64,000 bases of DNA from the NCBI RefSeq assembly GCF_037860835.1, contig NZ_JBBEOG010000011.1, positions 1-64,000 on the forward strand, given 5' to 3'. Source of the stretch: Aquipuribacter nitratireducens (GTDB lineage Bacteria; Actinomycetota; Actinomycetes; Actinomycetales; JBBAYJ01). The position numbers were made by a program, and so were the translations under genes. Of this stretch, positions 30,570-39,954 are shown in pieces. Every line of letters starts with the position of its first letter. The first letter of the stretch is position 1. The notes under the pieces are model-generated. The model saw only the letters and a list, made by a program, of their open reading frames with translations, did no database searches and was not told the origin of the DNA.

Positions 30570-30575
30570 CGGTCC

Positions 30576-30953
30576 ATGACGGACGACACGAGCGGCGGCA
30601 CGAGCGAGGGCGCGGGCGACCGGGACTGCATCTTCTGCCGGATCGCGGCGGGGGACGTGCCGGCCGACGTCGTCCACTCCGACGACGACGTCGTCGCCTT
30701 CCGGGACACCGCGCCGAAGGCCGATGTCCACGTGCTCGTGGTGCCGCGGGCGCACGTCCGCGACGTCACCGACCTCGTCGACGACCCCGCCCTGCTGGCG
30801 GCGGTCGTCCGCACCGCCGGGGAGGTGGCGCAGGACTTCGCCGACGGCGACTTCAGGCTCGTGTTCAACACCGGCCCGGGCGCGGGTCAGACCGTCTTCC
30901 ACGCGCACGCCCACGTGCTCGCCGGTGGCGGCGCGGCGGCCACCGGGCTCTGA
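30576..30953 (+). CDS. HIT family nucleotide-binding hydrolase
   Basis: 125-residue histidine-triad protein. CIFCRIAAGDVPADVV opens the domain (about residue 14) and HAHAHVL (about 109-115) is the His-x-His-x-His triad that hydrolyses nucleoside phosphoramidates or dinucleotides. The HIT gene before phoH is a standard actinobacterial pairing. Confidence 0.94.
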   Translation: MTDDTSGGTSEGAGDRDCIFCRIAAGDVPADVVHSDDDVVAFRDTAPKADVHVLVVPRAHVRDVTDLVDDPALLAAVVRTAGEVAQDFADGDFRLVFNTGPGAGQTVFHAHAHVLAGGGAAATGL

Positions 30954-30978
30954 GCGAGGCGCGACCGCCCCGCGGGGC

Positions 30979-30984
30979 TACCCT
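30979..30984 (+). promoter_or_regulatory. -10 box before phoH
   Basis: TACCCT with an expected start near 30991, giving a leader of about 30 nt that carries an AGGAAGGA ribosome site before ATG 31023. Confidence 0.4.
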
Positions 30985-31022
30985 GGAGCATCCCCGACAG
31001 GAAGGACCAGGGCCCCCCGCCC

Positions 31023-33206
31023 ATGGCAGACACCACCGGCGCGCGCGCCGAGGACCTCACCCCCGACCAGCCCGCCGACGGCCCGACGAGCGCGGGCCCC
31101 TCCGCCCGCGGCGGCGTCACCCGCACGTACGTCGTCCCGCACGGCACGGAGACCGTCGCCCTGCTGGGAGCCCACGACGAGCACCTGCGCACCCTCGAGC
31201 GGGGCCTGCCCCGCGTCGACGTCCTCGCCCGCGGCAACGAGGTCACCGTCACCGGTCCCGCCGTCGACGTCGCCCTCGCGCTGCGGCTGCTCGAGGAGAT
31301 GGGCGCGGTCCTCGCCGGCGGCCAGCAGCTGACCGCCGACGCCGTCGAGCGATCCCTGTCGATCCTCCGGGACAGCGACTCCGGCATCCGCCCCGCGCAG
31401 GTGCTGACCGCCAACATCCTGTCGAACCGCGGGCGGACCATCCGGCCCAAGACGCTCAACCAGAAGCGCTACGTCGACGCCATCGACACCAACACGGTCG
31501 TGTTCGGCATCGGTCCCGCGGGCACCGGCAAGACGTACCTCGCGATGGCGAAGGCCGTGCAGGCGCTGCAGGCGAAGCTCGTCAACCGGATCATCCTCAC
31601 CCGCCCCGCCGTCGAGGCGGGCGAGCGGCTCGGCTTCCTGCCCGGCACGCTCACGGACAAGATCGACCCGTACCTGCGCCCGTTGTACGACGCGCTGCAC
31701 GACATGGTCGACCCGGACTCGATCCCGCGGCTCATCACCGCCGGCACCATCGAGGTCGCGCCCTTGGCGTACATGCGTGGCCGGGCCCAGCCCACCGACG
31801 CGAAGGTCATGACTCCGACCGGCTACCAGCAGATCGGGCGGCTGCGCGTCGGGGACCTCGTCGTCGGCTCCGACGGCCACCCCACGCCCGTGCTCGGCGT
31901 CTACCCGCAGGGTGAGCGACCCGTCTACCGCGTCACGACGCAGGACGGCGCGTCCACCCTGGCGTGCGGGGAGCACCTGTGGCACGTGCGGACGCACTCC
32001 GACAAGCGGCGCGGGAAGCACCGCGTGGTCCGCACCGACGAGATGATCGGCCGGTTGCGTGCCGCGCGCGCCCACCGTTTCGAGCTGCCGGTCGTCGCGC
32101 CGGTCCAGATGGAGGAGCGGGAGGTGCCGCTCGACCCGTACGCTCTCGGGCTCCTGCTCGGCGACGGCTGCCTCACGACCGCGACGACCCCGAGCTTCAG
32201 CACCGCCGACCCCGAGCTCGCCGAGGCACTCGACGCAGCCCTCCCCGGCATCACGGTCACCCGCAAGAAGGGCGGTCGCGCCTACGACTACACCCTGCGG
32301 CGCACCGACGGCACCCGTGGCGGTCTGCGGACGGTGAACCCCGTGACAGAGGTCCTGCGCGACGTCGGCCTCGCCGGGACCCGGTCCGCCACGAAGTTCG
32401 TCCCCGTCGCGTACCTCACGAACAGCGTCGACGTCCGGCTCGCGCTCCTCCAGGGTCTGCTCGACACCGACGGTGGGCCGGTGCGCCAGCGTGGGCGGAC
32501 GTGCCGGGTCCAGTACGCGACGACGTCGGACCGGCTGCGGGACGACGTCATCCACCTCGTCCGCTCGCTTGGTGGTGTGGCCTACGCGCGGACGCGCCGC
32601 GCCGCCGGTCGGCGCCCCGGGCTCGCCGGCGGGCGGCCCGTCGGGTACCGACACGACGCGCACGTCCTCGACATCCGGCTCCCCGCCGGCCTCCAGCCCT
32701 TCCGGCTGACCCGCAAGCGGGACGCGTACGACGCCGACACCGGTGGCCGGCCGATGCGCTTCGTCCACTCCATCGAGCCCGCCGGCGTCCGCGACACCGT
32801 GTGCATCCAGGTGGCGGCGCCCGACTCGCTGTACGTGACCGACGACCACGTCGTCACGCACAACACCCTCAACGACTCCTTCATCATCCTCGACGAGGCG
32901 CAGAACACCTCGCCGGAGCAGATGAAGATGTTCCTCACCCGCCTCGGGTTCGGCTCGAAGATGGTCGTGACCGGCGACATCACGCAGGTCGACCTGCCGA
33001 GCGGGACGTCCTCGGGGCTCCGCGTCGTCCGCGACATCCTCACCGGCGTCGAGGACATCCACTTCAGCTACCTCGAGAAGACGGACGTCGTCCGCCACCG
33101 CCTCATCGGCGACATCGTCGCCGCCTACGACCGCTTCGACGACGCGCAGCAGGGTGGCGGGGCACCCCGCCACGACCGGCGCGAGCAACGGCGGAGACGC
33201 CCGTGA
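31023..33206 (+). CDS. phoH: PhoH-like ATPase interrupted by an intein
   Basis: 727-residue precursor. The PhoH parts are residues 1-254 and 615-727 (367 residues joined, normal for PhoH). Walker A is GPAGTGKT at 164-171; Walker [10 protein letters not shown] follows at 620-628. Between MRGR (254) and TLNDSF (615), which are contiguous in intein-free PhoH proteins, lies a 360-residue in-frame insertion with intein motifs. Without splicing Walker A and B would be separated and the ATPase inactive. PhoH proteins are RNA-linked ATPases/helicases usually encoded with YbeY; here its stop overlaps ybeY by GTGA. Identity and insertion are both clear. Confidence 0.95.
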   Translation: MADTTGARAEDLTPDQPADGPTSAGPSARGGVTRTYVVPHGTETVALLGAHDEHLRTLERGLPRVDVLARGNEVTVTGPAVDVALALRLLEEMGAVLAGGQQLTADAVERSLSILRDSDSGIRPAQVLTANILSNRGRTIRPKTLNQKRYVDAIDTNTVVFGIGPAGTGKTYLAMAKAVQALQAKLVNRIILTRPAVEAGERLGFLPGTLTDKIDPYLRPLYDALHDMVDPDSIPRLITAGTIEVAPLAYMRGRAQPTDAKVMTPTGYQQIGRLRVGDLVVGSDGHPTPVLGVYPQGERPVYRVTTQDGASTLACGEHLWHVRTHSDKRRGKHRVVRTDEMIGRLRAARAHRFELPVVAPVQMEEREVPLDPYALGLLLGDGCLTTATTPSFSTADPELAEALDAALPGITVTRKKGGRAYDYTLRRTDGTRGGLRTVNPVTEVLRDVGLAGTRSATKFVPVAYLTNSVDVRLALLQGLLDTDGGPVRQRGRTCRVQYATTSDRLRDDVIHLVRSLGGVAYARTRRAAGRRPGLAGGRPVGYRHDAHVLDIRLPAGLQPFRLTRKRDAYDADTGGRPMRFVHSIEPAGVRDTVCIQVAAPDSLYVTDDHVVTHNTLNDSFIILDEAQNTSPEQMKMFLTRLGFGSKMVVTGDITQVDLPSGTSSGLRVVRDILTGVEDIHFSYLEKTDVVRHRLIGDIVAAYDRFDDAQQGGGAPRHDRREQRRRRP
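31785..32864 (+). mobile_element. PhoH intein with LAGLIDADG endonuclease, class 3 signature
   Basis: 360 residues, in frame inside phoH (precursor residues 255-614). First residue Ala, so no Cys1/Ser1 nucleophile. Block B reads TLACGEHLW, giving His318 and Trp320. Block F reads DTVCIQV, giving Cys594. The end is VVTHN then Thr+1: Thr612, His613, Asn614, Thr615. Trp, Cys and Thr at these places are the WCT set that marks class 3 inteins, where the block-F Cys starts splicing. Two LAGLIDADG-like helices, [12 protein letters not shown] (about 373-384) and [13 protein letters not shown] (about 473-485), show an apparently complete homing endonuclease. Base composition matches the host, so it is not a recent arrival or is well adapted. 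Confidence 0.93.
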
Positions 33207-33688
33207 TCGACGTCCTCAACGAGTCCGGGACCACCGTGCCCGGGCTGGAGGAGCACGAGCTCGGGGAGTGCGTCCGCTTCGTCCTCGACGCCATGCACGT
33301 CCACCCGCAGGCGGAGGTCACGGTCGCCCTCGTCGACGAGGCCGCCATCGCGGCGCTCCACGAACGGTGGATGGACCTGCCCGGGCCCACCGACGTCATG
33401 AGCTTCCCCATGGACGAGCTGCGCCCGGGCCGGGAGGATGCCCCGTCCGGTCCCGGCCAGGTCGGCGACGTCGTCCTCTGCCCGCAGGTCGCGGCCCGGC
33501 AGGCCGAGACGGCCGGGCACCCCGTCGCGGAGGAGGTCCTCCTCCTCACCGTCCACGGCACGCTGCACCTGCTCGGCTACGACCACGCCGAGCCCGACGA
33601 GGAGCGCGAGATGTTCGACCTGCAGCGCCGCCTGCTGCTGGCGTTCCTCGCCCGGCCGGGGCGGACGGGCGGGGGTGCGTCCGCGTGA
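33203..33688 (+). CDS. ybeY: Endoribonuclease YbeY
   Basis: 161-residue YbeY, a zinc endoribonuclease for 16S rRNA 3' end processing and ribosome quality control. The metal motif [11 protein letters not shown] (H-x3-H-x5-H) is near residues 118-128, and [11 protein letters not shown] is the other family block. GTG overlaps the phoH stop. The phoH-ybeY pair is nearly universal. Confidence 0.96.
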   Translation: MIDVLNESGTTVPGLEEHELGECVRFVLDAMHVHPQAEVTVALVDEAAIAALHERWMDLPGPTDVMSFPMDELRPGREDAPSGPGQVGDVVLCPQVAARQAETAGHPVAEEVLLLTVHGTLHLLGYDHAEPDEEREMFDLQRRLLLAFLARPGRTGGGASA

Positions 33689-35124
33689 GCGCGGCCCTCG
33701 CCGACACCGTCACCATGCTCGCCGTCGGGGTCGGGCTCGTCCTGCTCGCCGCCTACGCGAGCGCCGTCGAGTCCTCCTTCGCCCGGGTGACGCGCGGGCG
33801 CGCCACCGACCTGCGTCAGGCGGGCCGTCGCGGCGCCGACCGGCTCGAGCGGCTGCTGCAGGACACCCCGGCGGCGGTCAACACCGCAACCTTCGTCCGG
33901 GTCGGCCTGGAGACGGCGGCGGTCGCCGCGTTCGTCGTCGCGCTCACGCGGCTCGTGCCCGACTGGGCCGCGGTCGTGCTCGGGGGCACCGTCGTGGCCG
34001 CCGTCATCTTCGCCCTCGTCGGCGCCGCCGGCCGCACGGTCGGTCAGCAGCACCCGGACGGTGTCGCCCTCTCCGGCGCGGGTCTCGTCTCCCGCACCCA
34101 GCTCGTCGCGGGTCCGGTCGTGCGCGGTCTCGTGGCGCTCGCCAACGGCGTCGTGCCCGGCAAGGGTCTCGCGTCCGGGCCGTTCGCCACCGAGGCGGAG
34201 CTCCTCGAGTTCGTCGAGCGGGCCGAGGCGGACGCCGTCATCGAGCCCGGCGAGAGCCTCATGCTCCAGCGCGTCGTCCACCTCGGCGACACGGTCGCCC
34301 GCGAGGTGATGGTGCCCCGGCCCGACATGGTGACGCTGGACGCGGGCACCGACCTCCCGACGGCGCTCGGGCTCCACCTGCGGTCCGGCTTCAGCCGGGT
34401 GCCGGTCGTCGGGCGCACGTCCGACGACGTCGTCGGCGTCTCCTACGTCAAGGACGTCGCCGCCCGGCTCCACGAGAACCCGCCGTCCCCGGACGGGCCG
34501 ACGGTCGTCGCCGACGACGTCATGCGCGCCGCTGTGTTCGTGCCGGAGAGCAAGCCCGCCGACGACCTCCTCCGCGAGATGCAGGCGGGCAGCGTCCACC
34601 TCGCCGTCGTCATCGACGAGTACGGCGGCGTCGCCGGTCTCGTGACGATCGAGGACCTGCTCGAGGAGATCGTCGGGCAGATCTCCGACGAGTACGACGA
34701 CGAGGAACCGGAGACGGAGGTCCTCGGCGAGGACCGGTGGCGCCTCAGCGCGCGCACCCACCTCATGGCGCTGTCGGAGATCACCGACCGCGACGTCGAG
34801 GACGACGACGTCGACACGGTCGCGGGGCTCCTCACCAAGCACCTCGGTCGGGTGCCCATCCGCGGCAGCAGCGTCGAGGTCGACGGACTGCGGATCACCG
34901 CCGACCGGCGGGGACGGCGCAACCGTCTCCTCACCGTCGTCGTCGACCGCCTGCCCGAGCCGGAGCCGGAGGAGGAGCGGGAGGAGCGCCGCGAGCGCGC
35001 CCGCGAGGAGCGGGAGGAACGCCGCGACCGCGCCCGCGAGGACAGGGACGAGCGCCGGGACGAGCGCCAGTCCGTCCGTGCGTCGGCCGGCTCGGGCGAG
35101 GACGAGCGGAGCGGGGACCGGTGA
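33685..35124 (+). CDS. CNNM/CorC (hemolysin C) family transporter
   Basis: 479-residue protein: an N-terminal DUF21/CNNM membrane domain with about four helices (about 1-140), a CBS pair (about 205-330; [36 protein letters not shown]) and a CorC_HlyC domain (about 345-425). The family moves or regulates Mg2+ or Co2+. The last 55 residues are a Glu/Arg repeat ([14 protein letters not shown] type), probably a charged helix. GTGA overlaps on both sides. Confidence 0.92.
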   Translation: MSAALADTVTMLAVGVGLVLLAAYASAVESSFARVTRGRATDLRQAGRRGADRLERLLQDTPAAVNTATFVRVGLETAAVAAFVVALTRLVPDWAAVVLGGTVVAAVIFALVGAAGRTVGQQHPDGVALSGAGLVSRTQLVAGPVVRGLVALANGVVPGKGLASGPFATEAELLEFVERAEADAVIEPGESLMLQRVVHLGDTVAREVMVPRPDMVTLDAGTDLPTALGLHLRSGFSRVPVVGRTSDDVVGVSYVKDVAARLHENPPSPDGPTVVADDVMRAAVFVPESKPADDLLREMQAGSVHLAVVIDEYGGVAGLVTIEDLLEEIVGQISDEYDDEEPETEVLGEDRWRLSARTHLMALSEITDRDVEDDDVDTVAGLLTKHLGRVPIRGSSVEVDGLRITADRRGRRNRLLTVVVDRLPEPEPEEEREERRERAREEREERRDRAREDRDERRDERQSVRASAGSGEDERSGDR

Positions 35125-35429
35125 GCGGACCCGGCCCGGAGGACGCCAAGCTGCTCGTCCTCGCGCGGTCCGCCGCCGCGCGCGCGGGCGGCGCCGGCGC
35201 GGCCGTCCGGGACGACATCGGCCGCACGTACCTCGCCGGCGCCGTCGACGTCCCCGGTCTCCGGCTCACCGCCCTGCAGGCCGCCGCCGCGCAGGCCGTC
35301 GGGAGCGGCGTCCACCGCCTCGAGGCCGTCGCGATCGTCGACGCCGGCGCCACCGCGCGTGCCGCGCTCTCCCCGGCCGAGGAGGAGCTCCTCGAGCACC
35401 TCGGCGGACCGGCCGTGGTGCGCCCGTGA
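35121..35429 (+). CDS. Cytidine-deaminase-like protein without catalytic motifs
   Basis: 102-residue protein between the CNNM gene and era, the place of Rv2365c in Mycobacterium. The first half resembles a cytidine-deaminase fold (AKLLVLARSAAARAGGAGAAVRDDIGRTYLAGAV), but the HAE and PCxxC zinc motifs are absent, so deaminase activity is unlikely. Often annotated cytidine deaminase by position. Role unknown. Confidence 0.7.
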   Translation: MSGPGPEDAKLLVLARSAAARAGGAGAAVRDDIGRTYLAGAVDVPGLRLTALQAAAAQAVGSGVHRLEAVAIVDAGATARAALSPAEEELLEHLGGPAVVRP

Positions 35430-36385
35430 GCGCCCCGCCCGCCGACGGCTACCGCTCGGGGTTCGCCTGCCTCGTCGGACGGCCGAACGTCGGCAAGTCG
35501 ACCCTGCTCAACGCCCTCGTGGGGGAGAAGGTCGCCATCACGAGCGCGAAGCCCCAGACGACGCGCCGGGCGATCCGCGGGGTCCTGCGGCGCGAGCTGC
35601 CCGACGGCACCCCCGCCGAGCTCGTGCTCGTCGACACCCCGGGCGTGCACCGTCCGCGCACCCTGCTCGGCGAGCGGCTCAACGACCTCGTGCGCGACAG
35701 CCTCGCCGAGGTCGACGTCGTCGCGCTGTGCCTGCCCGCCGACGGGGCGGTCGGGCCCGGTGACCGGCGCCTCGCCGAGCAGGTCGCGGACGCCGTGGGC
35801 GGGCGGTCGCGACCGCGGGTCGTCGTCGCCGTCACCCGCACCGACCTCGGTCGCGGCGACGACGTCCCCGAGCGGCTCCTGCAGGCCCAGCGCCTCGCGG
35901 CGGAGGTGGGGCTCGACGTCGCCGACTTCGTCCCCACGTCCGGCACGCGTGGCGACGGGGTCAGCGCCCTCGCCGACGTCCTCGTCGGGCACCTGCCCGA
36001 GGGCCCGCCGCTGTTCCCCGAGGACCAGGTGCACGACGTCCCCGTCGACGTGCTCGTCGCCGAGCTCGTCCGCGAGGCCGCGCTCGACGGCGTCCGGGAC
36101 GAGCTCCCGCACTCCCTCGCCGTCGTCACCGAGGAGATCGTGCCTCGCGAGGACCGCGACCCCGACCGGCCGCTCACCGACGTCCTCGTCCACGTCTTCG
36201 TCGAGCGGGACTCGCAGAAGGCGATCGTCATCGGGCGGGGCGGCTCCCGGCTCAAGGAGGTCGGGACGCGCGCGCGGCGCGGCATCGAGGGCGTCCTCGG
36301 CACCCGCGTCCACCTCGACCTGCGGGTGAAGGTCGCGAAGGACTGGCAGCGCGACCCCAAGCAGCTGCGTCGGCTCGGCTTCTGA
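35426..36385 (+). CDS. era: GTPase Era
   Basis: 319-residue Era, a 16S rRNA/30S assembly GTPase. G1 GRPNVGKS at residues 18-25, G3 DTPGVH near 71-76, and G4 is TRTD near 142 instead of the usual NKxD. The C-terminal KH domain holds QKAIVIGRGGSRLKEVGTRAR (about 265-285). Last gene of the GTGA-linked phoH-ybeY-CNNM-CDA-era chain. Confidence 0.96.
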   Translation: MSAPPADGYRSGFACLVGRPNVGKSTLLNALVGEKVAITSAKPQTTRRAIRGVLRRELPDGTPAELVLVDTPGVHRPRTLLGERLNDLVRDSLAEVDVVALCLPADGAVGPGDRRLAEQVADAVGGRSRPRVVVAVTRTDLGRGDDVPERLLQAQRLAAEVGLDVADFVPTSGTRGDGVSALADVLVGHLPEGPPLFPEDQVHDVPVDVLVAELVREAALDGVRDELPHSLAVVTEEIVPREDRDPDRPLTDVLVHVFVERDSQKAIVIGRGGSRLKEVGTRARRGIEGVLGTRVHLDLRVKVAKDWQRDPKQLRRLGF

Positions 36386-36438
36386 GCCGGCCCGCTCCGC
36401 GGGGGAATCCGTCGCCGCGGACGGGGCACAGGGTCGGC

Positions 36439-37614
36439 ATGAAGGCACTCACGTGGCACGGCACCCGCGACGTCCGCGTCGACGACGTCCCCGACCCGAC
36501 GATCCAGGACCCGACGGACGCCGTCGTCCGGATCACGAGCACCGGCCTGTGCGGCTCCGACCTCCACCTCTACGAGGTGCTCGGGCCGTTCCTCGAGCCG
36601 GGTGACGTGCTCGGTCACGAGCCGATGGGCATCGTGGAGGAGGTGGGCCCCGGCGTCACGGACCTGCGGCCGGGCCAGCGGGTCGTCGTCCCCTTCAACG
36701 TCTCGTGCGGCTCGTGCCACATGTGCGGGTCCGGACTGCACTCCCAGTGCGAGACGACGCAGAACCGGGCGGACGGCACGGGCGCGTCGCTGTTCGGCTA
36801 CACGACGCTGTACGGGCAGGTCCCCGGTGGGCAGGCGGAGTACCTGCGGGTGCCGTTCGCGGACTCCCTACCCGTGGTCGTGCCCGACGGCCCGCCGGAC
36901 GACCGCTTCGTCTACCTCTCCGACGTCCTCCCGACGGCGTGGCAGGGCGTGGAGTACTCCGGCGTGCAGCCGGGGGAGAGCCTCGTCGTGCTCGGGCTCG
37001 GTCCGATCGGCGACATGGCGTGCCGCGTCGCGCTGCACCGCGGCGTCGGGACCGTCATCGGCATCGACCCGGTGCCCGAGCGCGTCGAGCGCGCCCGGCA
37101 GCGGGGCATCACGGCGCTGCTGCTCGACGACGACGTCGTCGAGACGGTGCAGGACCTCACCGACGGGCGCGGGCCGCACGCCGTCCTCGACGCCGTCGGG
37201 CTCGAGGCCCACGGCTCGCCCGGAGCCAAGGCGGCGCACACCGCCACCCGGCTCCTGCCCGACGCGCTGGCCTCGAAGTTCATGCGGAAGGCGGGTGTCG
37301 ACCGCCTCCACGCCCTCCACCTCGCCATCGAGCTCGTCCGGCGCGGCGGCACGATCTCCCTCAGCGGCGTCTACGCCGGGGCCGCCGACCCGCTGCCGAT
37401 GTTCACGCTCTTCGACAAGCAGGTCTCGATGCGGATGGGCCAGGCCAACGTGCACCGCTGGGTCCCGGACATCCTGCCTCTGCTGACCGACGACGACCCG
37501 CTGGGTGTCGACGACTTCGCGACCCACCGGCTGCCGCTGAGCCACGCGCCGGACGCCTACCGCGACTTCCAGGAGAAGAAGGACGGGACGGTGAAGGTGC
37601 TGTTCCGCCCCTGA
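36439..37614 (+). CDS. Zinc alcohol dehydrogenase, formaldehyde-dehydrogenase-like
   Basis: 391-residue medium-chain dehydrogenase. Catalytic ligands Cys in GLCGSDLHLY (near 37) and His-Glu in LGHEPMG (near 59-60); structural zinc cysteines in CGSCHMCGSGLHSQC (near 91-105); cofactor loop GLGPIGDMA near 186. The long insert around 110-150 and the FMRKAGVDRL block match the glutathione-independent formaldehyde dehydrogenase group. Substrate unproven. Next to stress-type genes. Confidence 0.87.
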   Translation: MKALTWHGTRDVRVDDVPDPTIQDPTDAVVRITSTGLCGSDLHLYEVLGPFLEPGDVLGHEPMGIVEEVGPGVTDLRPGQRVVVPFNVSCGSCHMCGSGLHSQCETTQNRADGTGASLFGYTTLYGQVPGGQAEYLRVPFADSLPVVVPDGPPDDRFVYLSDVLPTAWQGVEYSGVQPGESLVVLGLGPIGDMACRVALHRGVGTVIGIDPVPERVERARQRGITALLLDDDVVETVQDLTDGRGPHAVLDAVGLEAHGSPGAKAAHTATRLLPDALASKFMRKAGVDRLHALHLAIELVRRGGTISLSGVYAGAADPLPMFTLFDKQVSMRMGQANVHRWVPDILPLLTDDDPLGVDDFATHRLPLSHAPDAYRDFQEKKDGTVKVLFRP

Positions 37615-37659
37615 GGCCTCGGCAGGTGTGGACCGGCGTCGACGGGGTACCCGCGCGGC

Positions 37660-37911
37660 ATGACTTCCGCGCCCGAGCCGGACCGCACCGACGTCGACAC
37701 GCGCAGCGAGGTCGCGCAGGCCCTCGGCAAGGAGGTGTGGCCGGCGGACCGGGACACGCTCCGCCAGCTCGCCGTCGACAACGCCGCCTCCGACCGGGTC
37801 CTGCGGATCCTCGACTCGCTGCCGGCGGGGCGCACCTTCGACAACGTCCAGGAGGTCGCCGTCGTCGCCGGGATCGCGTCCGCGCACCCCGAGGGACCGG
37901 GAGCGGACTGA
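37660..37911 (+). CDS. DUF2795 protein
   Basis: 83-residue protein with a DUF2795 core (VLRILDSLPAGRTFDNVQEV, about residues 47-66). Small actinobacterial stress-type protein of unknown role. A TACCCG box sits 6 nt before the ATG. Its TGA overlaps the next ATG. Confidence 0.85.
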   Translation: MTSAPEPDRTDVDTRSEVAQALGKEVWPADRDTLRQLAVDNAASDRVLRILDSLPAGRTFDNVQEVAVVAGIASAHPEGPGAD

Positions 37912-38402
37912 TGACCGACGGGACGCCGTGGCCGCGTCGACCCCGGGCGGCGGCGGCCCTCGAGCGGCCGGCGTCGCTGGGCGCCTGGCCGGACGTCGTC
38001 CGTTTCGTCGCGCGCGCCCCGTGGTCGCTGCACGTGGTGCGCGGGCGGCCGCGCCCCGCCCGCGGTGGCGGCGTCCACGATGCGGAGTCGGGGTGCGTCC
38101 TCCCGGGTCTGCCCGTGCTGACCGTCACCCCGGCCCCGTGGTGGACCGGCGCCGTGGCCGACTGGGTGGCCCGGCAGCTCGTCGCCCACCTCGAGGACCG
38201 GCGCGGTGGGTCCGACGTCGTGCTCCTCACCGGCCGCGAGGTCGGCAGGGGTTGGGACGGTGAGCTCCTCCTCGGAGACGTCGCGCGAGCCGCCGTGGTC
38301 GCGGAAGCCGCGGTCGCCGCCGCCCAGCGGCACCACCGTGAGGTGTCGTGCGGGGCGTGGCCGGTCAGCCAGGGCGACGTCGACTGGATCGTGCTGCCCT
38401 GA
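37911..38402 (+). CDS. DUF6098 family protein
   Basis: 163-residue protein that resembles the actinobacterial DUF6098 family: VLPGLPVLTVTPAPWW, a WVARQLVAHLED helix and VVLLTGREVGRGWDGE. No known function; coupled to the DUF2795 gene by an ATGA-type overlap. The family name is from memory of its pattern. Confidence 0.6.
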   Translation: MTDGTPWPRRPRAAAALERPASLGAWPDVVRFVARAPWSLHVVRGRPRPARGGGVHDAESGCVLPGLPVLTVTPAPWWTGAVADWVARQLVAHLEDRRGGSDVVLLTGREVGRGWDGELLLGDVARAAVVAEAAVAAAQRHHREVSCGAWPVSQGDVDWIVLP

Positions 38403-38414
38403 GCGACCGTTCCG

Positions 38415-38711
38415 TCAGGCTGCGGGACGGCTGCCGGGTCCCGGTAGCGACCCCGGGGGGAGGAGCTTGTGCGTCCCGTCGCACCAGGGCGCCCGTGACG
38501 TCCGGCCGCACCGGCACACGGCCACCGTACGGCGCGTCGTCGGCACCTCGGTGCCGTCGTCCGTGACGACCGAGTCGGCGCCGCTGACGAGCAGGGGCCC
38601 GTCGGGGCAGACGCGCACGCGGACGCGTGGCCCCCGACCGACGTCGTCGCCCTCCGCGAGCTCGGTGTCCGGGGCAGGGGCGTCGTAGGACGTGCGCGCA
38701 GGGGTGCTCAC
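38415..38711 (-). CDS. CDGSH iron-sulfur domain protein
   Basis: 98-residue protein with the CDGSH signature CRCGRTSRAPWCDGTHK (about residues 66-82), three Cys and one His that hold a redox-active 2Fe-2S cluster. An N-terminal extension of about 20 residues is acidic. Lies next to a heme-oxygenase-like gene on the other strand, a frequent pairing. Confidence 0.9.
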   Translation of the reverse strand: MSTPARTSYDAPAPDTELAEGDDVGRGPRVRVRVCPDGPLLVSGADSVVTDDGTEVPTTRRTVAVCRCGRTSRAPWCDGTHKLLPPGSLPGPGSRPAA

Positions 38712-38794
38712 CGTGCAGTGCTACCCGCGTCCGACCGCTTCACACCCCGTCGTGACCTGGGTTTCGCGTGCGCGCCCCGGGGCACCGCCCTCTC

Positions 38795-39847
38795 ATGGAC
38801 CTCACCCCCCGCGGGCCGCTGACGGCGGCGCTCCTGCCGGCCCTGGACGCGCCCCTGCACCCGATCCCCGACCTCCCCGTGGTCGCCGCGGCGGCGGTGC
38901 AGAGGGCGACCGCGGCACCCGGCACCGCCGCCCACGACACCGCCCTCGACACCGTCGTCGACGAGGACGTCCAGCTCGCCCTCTACCTGCTCTACGAGCT
39001 GCACTACGGACTCGACGGCGCGGACCCCCGCTGGGAGTGGGCTCCGGACCTGCTGGCTGCCCGGGCGGTGCTCGAGACGGCCTTCGAGGCGGACCTGCGG
39101 CGGCGGTGGGCGGTGCCCGTGCCCGACGAGCCCGTCGCCTCGACCTTGTTCGACATGACCGCGGACGCCGCCCGTCCCGGCAGGGGCAGCCTCGCCGCCC
39201 ACGTCGCCCGGTACGCCACGTACGAGCAGGTGCAGGAGCTGCTCGTCCTGCGCTCCGTCTACCAGCTCAAGGAGGCCGACCCCCACACGTGGGGGATCCC
39301 GCGCCTGCGCGGCCGCGCGAAGGCCGCGCTCGTCGACATCCAGTCGGACGAGTACGGCGGCGGCGACGCCGAGCGCATGCACGCCGTCCTCTTCGCGACC
39401 ACGATGCGCAGCCTCGGCCTCGACGACACTCGCAACGCCTACCTCGAGGCCGTGCCGGCGGGTGTCCTCGCCGGGGTCAACGCGATCTCCCTGTTCGGCC
39501 TCCACGGGCGCCTCGTCGCGGCGCTGTGCGGCCACCTCGCGGCCTTCGAGATGACGTCGTCGCTGCCCGCCCGCCGCTGGGTGACGGGCCTCCGCCGCCT
39601 CGGCGTCCCGGAGGAGGGCGTGGTGTTCTACGACGAGCACGTCGAGGCCGACGCCGTGCACGAGCAGGTCGCGGCCCACGACCTCTGCGGCAGCCTGGTC
39701 GAGGAGGACCCGCGGGCGCACGCGGACGTGCTGTTCGGGGCCGCGGTCTGCCTCGGCGCCGACGACCTGGTCGGCTCCGCGGTCCGCGGTGCGTGGAGCG
39801 AGGGACGCAGTCCCCTGCGCACGCGCCTCGCACCGGCGACCGCGTAG
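38795..39847 (+). CDS. Iron-containing redox enzyme (heme-oxygenase-like fold)
   Basis: 350-residue helical protein of the iron-containing redox enzyme family (heme-oxygenase-like di-iron oxidases). Metal-ligand-type motifs: LYELHYG near 67-73, QSDEYGGGDAERMHA near 182-196 and EDPRAHADVLFG near 297-308. The reaction is not known for most members. ATG at 38795 chosen; a GTG 27 nt upstream is in frame. Diverges from the CDGSH gene. Confidence 0.8.
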   Translation: MDLTPRGPLTAALLPALDAPLHPIPDLPVVAAAAVQRATAAPGTAAHDTALDTVVDEDVQLALYLLYELHYGLDGADPRWEWAPDLLAARAVLETAFEADLRRRWAVPVPDEPVASTLFDMTADAARPGRGSLAAHVARYATYEQVQELLVLRSVYQLKEADPHTWGIPRLRGRAKAALVDIQSDEYGGGDAERMHAVLFATTMRSLGLDDTRNAYLEAVPAGVLAGVNAISLFGLHGRLVAALCGHLAAFEMTSSLPARRWVTGLRRLGVPEEGVVFYDEHVEADAVHEQVAAHDLCGSLVEEDPRAHADVLFGAAVCLGADDLVGSAVRGAWSEGRSPLRTRLAPATA

Positions 39848-39878
39848 GCAGCGCCCCGGTGTGGTGTCCGACATGTCC

Positions 39879-39904
39879 GGATTGGATCCCCCCAGTGAGG
39901 GTAG
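39879..39904 (+). promoter_or_regulatory. Possible stress-sigma (SigB/SigH-type) promoter
   Basis: GGATT, 15 nt, GGGTAG: close to the SigB-type pattern GnTT-N14-16-GGGTAT, 50 nt before the three-gene stress operon. An imperfect palindrome TCCGACATGTCCGGA overlaps it upstream. Tentative. Confidence 0.35.
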
Positions 39905-39954
39905 TTCTCCGCTCGACCGCATCACCACGCACCGGATGACCAGGAGGTAGTTCC

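Noticed and set aside
31785-32864. Separate gene or frameshifted phoH
   Set aside because: The insertion is exactly in frame, both flanks rejoin to a normal PhoH, and intein end motifs are present.
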